From: Coprococcus sp.
GTDB taxonomy: Bacteria; Bacillota; Clostridia; Lachnospirales; Lachnospiraceae
Direction of reading: 5' to 3'
Assembly (NCBI GenBank): GCA_016297325.1
Contig: JAEDGW010000131.1
Coordinates: forward strand, 1 to 6,407
Length of the DNA: 6,407 nucleotides
In this document: in pieces, positions 1-6,100 of the stretch
How the letters are laid out: the number at the start of each line of letters is the position of its first letter
How positions within the stretch are numbered: the first letter of the stretch is position 1
The notes under the pieces: model-generated
What the model was told of the DNA's origin: nothing
Databases searched by the model: none
What the model saw: only the letters and a program-made list of their open reading frames with translations
Made by a program: the position numbers and the translations under genes

Positions 1-55
1 CTTGATACATTGCTTCAAACAAAGCTACCGCTTGCTCATACAAATTCCTATTTAT
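1..55 (-). pseudogene. hsdS: hsdS continuation, out of frame after a 26-bp insertion (partial, runs off left edge)
   Basis: From 55 down to 2 the minus strand encodes INRNLYEQAVALFEAMYQ. This is the usual HsdS central conserved helix (family pattern roughly IN.NLE.QA.ALF..W), which links the first target-recognition domain to the second. It lies in a different frame from the upstream hsdS segment, which stops at 52-54. Its own frame has a TAG only a few codons upstream and no ATG with a ribosome binding site, so it is probably not translated independently. It is best read as the rest of the same gene, cut off by the duplication at 42-81. The second recognition domain would lie beyond the window and cannot be assessed. 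Confidence 0.72.
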
Positions 56-81
56 GCAACCAATGCTAAATTCCTATTTAT
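42..81 (-). repeat. Exact 14-bp direct repeat (26-bp period) that frameshifts hsdS
   Basis: ATAAATAGGAATTT on the minus strand occurs at 81-68 and again at 55-42, exactly 26 bp apart, with 12 bp between the copies. The flanking bases differ on both sides, so the identity is exactly 14 bp. Both copies encode INRN(L) of the HsdS central helix, but 26 is not a multiple of three, so the second copy is in a different frame and creates the stop at 52-54. Loss of one 26-bp unit by recombination or slippage between the copies would restore a continuous frame. Confidence 0.9.
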
Positions 82-585
82 CGTAACATTCAACTGTATC
101 TTAGCATCTATATCACATAATACAGAAACAATTTTATTCTGTATCTCTAATCTGGGTATATCAACCTCTATGTCAGAAAATGTCTCCCGGGTTATAGTGT
201 CAAACACAGATCCATGAACTTTTTTTTGCAATTTACCAACATTATATTTTATTAAATAATACAAATAATCACTAGATATTATATTTTTCTTTGCTCTAAG
301 GCCATAACATGATTGATTAAATGTCATTGGATATGGAATTGATGCAATTTCTCCAACAGTTCCTCTTGCAGAGATTATCATATCTCCTCTATCCAAGAAT
401 TTTGTGCTTGAATTCTCCAAACCTAATTTAGTTATTTTCTTTTCTGTATTATATACATATCTCAAATCATTATTGAAATCTTTCACGGACAACCATGGTA
501 TATCCCCATCCCAATAATCTGGATTTGAAGTTTTGGGCGTTCCACCACCTATTATGTCCATAATGTCTGAAAGCTTATATATCAT
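52..585 (-). CDS. hsdS: Type I restriction-modification specificity subunit (HsdS), N-terminal half, prematurely terminated
   Basis: HsdS selects the DNA target for the HsdM/HsdR complex through two target-recognition domains (TRDs) separated by conserved helices. This 177-residue product holds TRD1 and the first conserved helix. Visible family motifs are GGGTP (13-17), YWDGDIPWLS (24-33), ISARGTVGEIA (71-81), FNQSCYGLR (89-97) and the helix DIDAKIQLNVTINRNL near the C-terminus. Normal HsdS is about 400 residues. This frame ends in ALVA and a TAA because of a 26-bp insertion at 42-81. I chose ATG 585: GAGGG lies 9 nt upstream, whereas for the in-frame TTG at 591 it would be only 3 nt away. 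The start overlaps hsdM by 11 nt, which suggests translational coupling. The segment is visibly more AT-rich than hsdM, as is common for exchanged recognition domains. A half-sized HsdS can still work as a dimer in some systems (known for EcoDXXI and EcoR124I truncations), so function may not be lost. Confidence 0.9.
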   Translation of the reverse strand: MIYKLSDIMDIIGGGTPKTSNPDYWDGDIPWLSVKDFNNDLRYVYNTEKKITKLGLENSSTKFLDRGDMIISARGTVGEIASIPYPMTFNQSCYGLRAKKNIISSDYLYYLIKYNVGKLQKKVHGSVFDTITRETFSDIEVDIPRLEIQNKIVSVLCDIDAKIQLNVTINRNLALVA

Positions 586-2077
586 ACCCAATCGCCCTCA
601 ACTTCCTACGAATCTCATCCTCCAACTCATGACTCTTATCAAACAATTCAGACAGTTCCGATGTAAGCCTTGTCATCTTCTCCTCGAACGGCTCGCCATC
701 ATCCTCCTGCTCTTCTATTCCTACATATCTGCCCGGAGTAAGTATGAAATCTTGTTTTTCAATCTCTGCAATATCTGCAACTGCACAGAATCCCTTCACA
801 TCTTCAAGAGTTCCATCGACAAATGCTGTATATGCATCTGCTATTTTCTGAATATCTTCATCTGTGAGCTCTCTGAGCTTGCGGCTAACCATAGTTCCCA
901 TCTTACGAGCATCTATGAACAAAGTTTTGCCAGACTGTTTTTTCTGTTTATTAAGGAACCACAATGATACCGGAATCTGAGTTGTGTAGAATAACTGATT
1001 TGGCATAGCAACGATGCACTCTACCAAATCAGCATTTATTATGTTCTTACGGATTTCTCCCTCTCCGCCAGACTGTGATGACAGAGAGCCATTTGCAAGA
1101 ACCATACCTATCTTTCCTGCCGGCGCAAGATGATATATCATATGCTCCAGCCATGCAAAGTTTGCATTTCCTGCCGGTGGCATTCCATACTTCCAACGTA
1201 CATCATCTTTTAACTTGTCCGCTCCCCAATTTGAAAGGTTAAATGGAGGATTTGCCATGATGTAATCCGCACGTAATGTTGGATGACGATCTTCAAGGAA
1301 TGTATCCGCTGCATAAGATCCCAAATCAGGCTCTATTCCTCGTATAGCAAGATTCATCTGAGCCATCTTCCATGTCGTTGGATTGGAATCCTGACCATAT
1401 ATTGATATATCACTTATATTTCCACTATGTTTTTCTATGAATTTCGCTGACTGAACAAACATACCGCCTGATCCACATGCCGGATCATACACACGGCCTT
1501 TGAATGGTTTGAGAACTTCCACGAGAGTACGCACAACACATGACGGAGTAAAGAATTCTCCTCCACGCTTGCCTTCCTGCTCGGCAAACATTGACAGACA
1601 ATATTCATATGTTCGACCAAGGATGTCCTTCTCATTCCCATGTTCAATCATCTGAATATTTGTAAATAAGTCTACTACATCCCCAAGACGCCTCTTATCA
1701 AGCTCTGGTCTGGCAAAATTCTTAGGGAGAATATCCTTAAGTCTCTTATTTTCTTTCTCTATAGCTCGCATTGCATTATCTATTATTGTTCCTATCTCCG
1801 GAGTATGCGCATTTGCTGCTATATCATTCCAACGTGCTCCAACAGGTACAAAGAAGATACCTTCTGATGTATATTCATCTACATCTTCCTCGAATCCGTC
1901 TCCTTCCTCCACAAGTTCTTTATATTTCTCATCAAATCTATCCGATATGTATTTCAAGAAAATCAGACCAAGCACAACACTTTTATACTCTGATGCATCC
2001 AGATTTCCACGAAGTACACATGCCGCATCCCAAATCTGTTTTTCAAAGCCTATTTCAGCAGTATTCTTATCAGCCAT
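575..2077 (-). CDS. hsdM: Type I restriction-modification DNA methyltransferase subunit (HsdM)
   Basis: HsdM transfers a methyl group from S-adenosylmethionine to adenine N6 at the site chosen by HsdS, and it forms the M2S core to which HsdR binds. The 500-residue length is normal for the family. The N-terminal helical HsdM_N region is at about 8-140 (GFEKQIWDAACVLRGNLDAS, then YKSVVLGLIFLKYISDRFDE). GEFFTP (173-178) precedes the SAM-binding motif I DPACGSGGM (198-206). GQDSNP (228-233) follows, with catalytic motif IV NPPF at 276-279 and the NFAWL helix at 306-310. The C-terminal 465-493 stretch is charged and heptad-like, the expected contact with HsdS. The start ATG has AGGAGG 9 nt upstream. 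The gene is followed directly by hsdS (11-nt overlap) and has its own promoter at 2123-2150. No motif is missing, so the methylase looks intact. No hsdR is visible in the window. Confidence 0.97.
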   Translation of the reverse strand: MADKNTAEIGFEKQIWDAACVLRGNLDASEYKSVVLGLIFLKYISDRFDEKYKELVEEGDGFEEDVDEYTSEGIFFVPVGARWNDIAANAHTPEIGTIIDNAMRAIEKENKRLKDILPKNFARPELDKRRLGDVVDLFTNIQMIEHGNEKDILGRTYEYCLSMFAEQEGKRGGEFFTPSCVVRTLVEVLKPFKGRVYDPACGSGGMFVQSAKFIEKHSGNISDISIYGQDSNPTTWKMAQMNLAIRGIEPDLGSYAADTFLEDRHPTLRADYIMANPPFNLSNWGADKLKDDVRWKYGMPPAGNANFAWLEHMIYHLAPAGKIGMVLANGSLSSQSGGEGEIRKNIINADLVECIVAMPNQLFYTTQIPVSLWFLNKQKKQSGKTLFIDARKMGTMVSRKLRELTDEDIQKIADAYTAFVDGTLEDVKGFCAVADIAEIEKQDFILTPGRYVGIEEQEDDGEPFEEKMTRLTSELSELFDKSHELEDEIRRKLRAIGYDI

Positions 2078-2086
2078 CTTTCCTCT

Positions 2087-2092
2087 CCTCCT
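2087..2092 (-). promoter_or_regulatory. Strong ribosome binding site of hsdM
   Basis: AGGAGG on the minus strand is spaced 9 nt from the hsdM ATG at 2077 and is followed by a second purine run (AGAGGAAAG). It fixes the hsdM start and marks the beginning of a new translation unit after the intergenic region. Confidence 0.85.
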
Positions 2093-2122
2093 ATACGCAA
2101 ATTTTTATTTATCATGCTATAA

Positions 2123-2150
2123 ATTATACACCACGTAATATCAAAATCAA
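2123..2150 (-). promoter_or_regulatory. Predicted sigma-A promoter of the hsdM-hsdS operon
   Basis: On the minus strand a perfect -10 box TATAAT (2128-2123) lies 16 bp after TTGATT (2150-2145), which matches 4 of 6 bases of the -35 consensus. Transcription would start near 2115, giving a leader of about 40 nt before the hsdM ATG. It is the only convincing promoter-like pair in the 160-bp intergenic region. The prediction rests on sequence alone. Confidence 0.65.
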
Positions 2151-2163
2151 ACAAATAAAACTC

Positions 2164-2221
2164 CCCAGGCTAGCCATTTATGAAGGGAAAATATCAGATA
2201 TGGAACACCTTGTCCCCTGGA
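2164..2221 (-). other. Cluster of short inverted repeats in the intergenic region upstream of hsdM
   Basis: Between the membrane-protein stop and the hsdM promoter there are three small symmetric elements: GGAACA-CCT-TGTCCC (2202-2216, one imperfect pair), ATATC-A-GATAT (2191-2201, perfect) and GGCTAGCC (2168-2175, perfect). CCAGG (2220-2216 on the minus strand) and CCTGG (2170-2166) could also pair around them, followed by GAGTTTTATTTG. Read 3' of the membrane-protein gene, this could be a weak structured terminator. The 15-bp element could instead be a repressor operator upstream of the hsdM promoter. Neither reading is strong. Confidence 0.3.
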
Positions 2222-2237
2222 TCATACACATCTCTTA

Positions 2238-2933
2238 CTACTTTGCTACGTCTATTCTCTCCCTGAGAACCTCTTCCTCAGTGTATGTATGCTTGCCAAG
2301 AAGCTTGTCTCTCTTTGCACCAAATGCCTTGTTGACACGACCAAGATTGAAACCAACCAGAAACGCAGCGATCACAGTACCAACACCCACACTGCCAAGG
2401 CTGTGTATGCATATCAGACAGGTTATCACTGATATGACGACCATTGAGCAATCAAACCCAATCTTAACCTTGGAGAATTCAATTTTTGTCACATCTGATA
2501 CAGCCTGCATGACACCCTCTCCGGCAAGCGGTATAAGGTCAGCCGGCAGATAGAAAAATATACCAACCGCTATGAACACAGTGCTCACAAGCATCAGTAC
2601 AATTCGCATCACCATATTATCCGTTGAAGGCAGGTATGTCGCCAGGTAATTACAGAATGTTGTGAAGTATCCGAACACGATTCCCACTACAACCTGCAGC
2701 AGATTTATCGGCTTGAATCTTTTTCTAAGTATTAGTATCTGTATAAGCACCAATGCCGCATGGAATATGATCGTCGCCTTTCCCATCTCGATTCCCCATA
2801 CACATGTCATAGTGTATGGTATGGAGCTGACAGGTGACACTCCCAGATTGGATTTGACTGACAATGCTATACCTATAGTCATAATAAACAGTCCGACAAA
2901 ATACATTGGAATTCTTACCTTCATGTTCTTCAT
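2238..2933 (-). CDS. YczE/YyaS/YitT-like (DUF6198-type) integral membrane protein
   Basis: This 231-residue hydrophobic protein has about six membrane helices: roughly 7-25, 52-70, 77-97, 108-129, 158-178 and 182-200. A charged cytoplasmic-type tail follows (GAKRDKLLGKHTYTEEEVLRE). The opening MYFVGLFIMTIGIALSVKSN and the conserved NLGVSPVSSIPY loop (29-40) after helix 1, together with PLAGEGVMQA (135-144), are features I associate with the YczE/YyaS/YitT group. Members are usually annotated only as membrane proteins; no transport substrate is established here and I do not assign one. The ATG at 2933 has AGAGGG about 10 nt upstream and starts 2 nt after the stop of the MarR remnant, so the two were cotranscribed. 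Such proteins are often next to a MarR or similar regulator, which suggests this one lost its regulator when that gene was truncated. A second in-frame ATG at 2924 is a less likely start. Confidence 0.85.
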   Translation of the reverse strand: MKNMKVRIPMYFVGLFIMTIGIALSVKSNLGVSPVSSIPYTMTCVWGIEMGKATIIFHAALVLIQILILRKRFKPINLLQVVVGIVFGYFTTFCNYLATYLPSTDNMVMRIVLMLVSTVFIAVGIFFYLPADLIPLAGEGVMQAVSDVTKIEFSKVKIGFDCSMVVISVITCLICIHSLGSVGVGTVIAAFLVGFNLGRVNKAFGAKRDKLLGKHTYTEEEVLRERIDVAK

Positions 2934-2935
2934 AT

Positions 2936-3127
2936 CTATTTATCCCTCTTTCTGTTGTCTTTTTCGTTGTCCCTCATATTGTCGTACACTCTGCAGAGCA
3001 GCATTTGCAAATGTCTGCTCTCCTCATCTGAAAATCCGGCAAGCGCCACAGCTTCAGCCCTGTCAAATTTCTGTTCAAGCATATTTACACACTGCCTATC
3101 CTTGTCAGTCAGAAAAAGTCCGGACAC
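2936..3127 (-). pseudogene. Truncated MarR-family transcriptional regulator (C-terminal remnant)
   Basis: The 63-residue frame resembles only the end of a MarR regulator. GLFLTDKDRQ corresponds to the strand after the DNA-binding wing (family pattern L.LT.KGR). The following helices, EAVALAGFSDEE and LQMLLCRVYDNM, correspond to the C-terminal dimerisation helix. A complete MarR protein is about 140-150 residues, so the N-terminal helices, recognition helix and most of the wing are missing. No room exists for them: the frame is open only back to a TAA at 3158-3160, and the GH9 gene ends at 3177. The nominal GTG start (3127) sits inside the terminator hairpin with no ribosome binding site, and an internal ATG (3085) also lacks a good one. 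Sequence after YDNM is a charged low-complexity tail. It was probably the first gene of an operon with the membrane protein that begins 2 nt downstream. It cannot bind DNA in the normal MarR way. Confidence 0.62.
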
Positions 3128-3151
3128 AACGTCTCCGTCATGTCCGGGCTT
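3113..3151 (-). terminator. Rho-independent terminator of the GH9 enzyme gene
   Basis: On the minus strand AAGCCCGGACA (3151-3141) pairs with TGTCCGGACTT (3126-3116), with a single C/A mismatch. The stem continues inward through two G-U pairs and ACG/CGT to a GAGA tetraloop (3135-3132), giving about 16 bp in all. It is followed by a run of five T (3117-3113). It begins about 26 nt after the GH9 stop codon. The plus-strand direction has only three T after the stem, so the terminator acts mainly on the minus strand. Confidence 0.88.
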
Positions 3152-3176
3152 TACAACTTACCACTTAATATTGATA

Positions 3177-6100
3177 TTACTTCTTTACAACAGCTTTCTT
3201 TGACAAACCTTTCACTGCAAACAGCTTCTTGTAATATGTAAGTTTTGTCACAGGCACCTTCACAATAAGCTTTGCAGGTGTTCCCGCAAATGCCTTTGCA
3301 CTCAGCGTCTTTGATGTCATCGTCGTATTCTTTACTGTGATCATCTTAAGATTCTTACATCCATAGAATGCATTTTCACCTATGGTCTTCACATTCTTTC
3401 CTATGACAACATAATTAAGCTTTGTATTGCTCTTAAAAGCTCCGCCTCCTATAGCTGTCACTTTGAAGTTCTTACCACCAATTTTTACCACATCAGGCAC
3501 TGTGACAGATGCAGTCTTCCTGACCGCCGACACGAGTGTAACTGTTCCTCTTCCGGCAGTCGAAGCATTTGTGATCCTGTATCTGTAGTTGCCGCTGGTG
3601 TAAACCTTGCCAATCTTTGTTACTATATTGAAGTAGCGTGTCACACTTCCTGTATAGTTGCCCTTACCTGTTATGACAACCTTTGCTCTGCCAAAATTCC
3701 TGTTGGAATAATACTTAACTGTATAATTCCTGTTCTTCACAAGTGTAGTCTTGCCATAGAGCACTTTTACTGTCGGAGTCAAAAGCTTACCTGTATATAC
3801 AGCAGTCTTGGCCACAGATACTGTAGACCTGCCAAGGCTTCTCCTCAGTATGGTAAATGTGAGTGTACGTGTTCCGCTGTATTTGTCTTTTCCGGCAACT
3901 ACCACCTTCGCAGTTCCGGCATTTATATTGTTACTGTATGTGACAGTGTAATCAGTGCCAGGGACAAGAGTCCTTCCCTGTGAGACAACAACCATCTCCG
4001 GTGTCTTTCGTCCGCCGGTGTATGCTGTCTTGTAACTTGCATTTCCTGTGGCCTTAAATGTGATATCGCCATCGCTGCTTATATCCACAACTATCCATGT
4101 CCACACGGCAATAAAGTTTACATCACCTTCAAGTGCTCCATATACCTCGTCAGCCCCATATGTTCTGCCACCAACAGCAGCCCATGATAATTTATATCCC
4201 GGCTTTGACTGTGCATATGAAGAGCCATCATTCATACTGATATCAATGTTCGCAAGGTCAAGCTCAGTACCCTTGTTCATCGAAGCTGCATAGAGTTCTG
4301 TTCCGTTCTCATCAGCAAATGTAACCTTGACCATAACAACGCTGTCACCCTTGCTGTCCACAGGATCCTTTGAATATGATGGCTTGCCGCCTATCGACAC
4401 CTCACCGTCAACTATGATATCTCCATCATCTGACTTAACACCAAATGAATTGCCAGATGAACCTGAAGCATCGGCTGTGATCTTACCGCCCACAAGCTTT
4501 ATCGAATTATCAGCTGAAATAACCGACTCATCCTCACCGAGATCTGTCGATGTAGCATCGAGCTGACCACCTGTCATCTCCACATCAGATGCAGATACTG
4601 CTTCTGACACAGCTTCTATCTTATTTGAACCACCTGATATCCTTACAGTTCCTGAAGACTGGATACCCTTGCCCTCAGACTTTATCTGAATATCCTCTAT
4701 CTCTATATCACCTTCTGACTTTATCGCAGCCGCATCCGGAGTTGTAGATGATATGGATGACGATGGAGTCTTTCCTGATATCTTTACATTTGAATCAGCA
4801 GCCGAGCCCTTTACACATGTGATTCCATCTGAGACAATATTGCTTCCGCTCACCTTTATCACAAATGTTCCTGAACCAGCAGGGCGTACCGTGATACTCT
4901 TAACAGCCGCATCAGCTATGGTTATTCCGCTTGCATTTCCTGTATCCACAGCCACATCTGCGCCATCACCTGTTATTGTGTAATCCTTGTTCTCTGTAAA
5001 TGTTATCGTTGTAACACCGCTTAACTTGGATACTCTTACTGTAGGATTGCCATTTGCATCGACAAGTGCTCCCACATATCTGCTGTCGCTCACTCTTCCC
5101 ATATCAACTGTATATGGATCTGATACTAATGTAGTAACCTCAAGTGCACTGCTGATCTGGCCAGCCTTTACATTTGCTGTCTCCTTCATTCTGCCGTACA
5201 CATAATATACTGTGAATTCCTTAAGTCCTGCAAAATATGTGCTGTCCTGCCATGTGAGATTATCTGCCGAAGCATTATCTACAGACGCTATAGCATACTC
5301 CGCACCGGTATCTGTTCCGGATATCTGACTGTCAACCGTTATGGATGATGCTGTGACTGCCTCCTTACTAAGTGTTACACTTGCAGTGTTTTCTGCCTTA
5401 CCAACTACAGCAGTAAGAGAAATATTCGCCAGGCCATTCTTTGTTGTTATGACAAGTGTGTCACTGTATCTTCCTGCGCCAAGTCCTGCCACAGGTCTGA
5501 CTGATACTGATGTAGTCTGTCCTGCTGTTATCTGGCCTGCAGGATATGACGTTATCTGGAAATTATTTCCACTCCTCAGGCTTACCTGTATGTCAGTCAG
5601 ATTCGACTCACCGCTGTTTTCCAGATCTATATTCTCTGCGTCAACATCCGCATATCCGTATACCAGATCATTCCATGCAATGGCATCTGTCCTGCATGAC
5701 AGTTTACCTGGTTCAAGAACCTTTACTGTACATTCCGCCTTGACATTCGAGCCGTCCTTAGACATTGCTGTGATCTTGACTGTTCCGGCACCAAGAGCTG
5801 TGATCTTGCCATTCTGTACGGATACCTTAGCCTTGTCTGAACTTGACCATACAAGGGATGCATCTGTGGCATCACTCGGTGTTACCGTCGCCTTGATCTC
5901 ATCACTATCTCCCACATTAAGTGTTATGTATGTCTTGTCAAATGAGATTCCTGTAACCTTTATGGCTGGAGCCTCTGTTGGAGCCTCTGTAACTTTCTCA
6001 GTTGTTGAAGCTGTTGAGCCAGTTGATCCTGTTGAACCGGTTGAAGGATTCTTTGTAGTTGTCTCAGTTGTTGAGCCCGTCGTCGATCCGGTTGAGCCTG

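Noticed and set aside
2..217. 71-residue plus-strand frame at the left edge
   Set aside because: It is antisense to hsdS and its frame has no recognisable similarity.
533..967. 144-residue plus-strand frame opposite hsdM/hsdS
   Set aside because: It is the antisense of well-supported hsdM and hsdS coding sequence; the Cys/Ile/Leu-rich product is an artefact.
2202..2216. SOS (LexA/DinR) box
   Set aside because: GGAACACCTTGTCCC has the GAAC half but deviates from the CGAAC-N4-GTTCG consensus in the second half, so I do not assign it to LexA.
2161..2220. CCCCAGG and CCCCTGG as a long-range terminator stem
   Set aside because: The two 7-mers are not reverse complements of each other; only a 5-bp CCAGG/CCTGG core can pair around a ~45-nt loop, too weak to call a terminator with confidence.
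1771..2553. 260-residue open frame on the plus strand
   Set aside because: It spans the antisense of the hsdM N-terminus, the promoter region and the membrane-protein gene. Composition is not protein-like and no motif is recognised.
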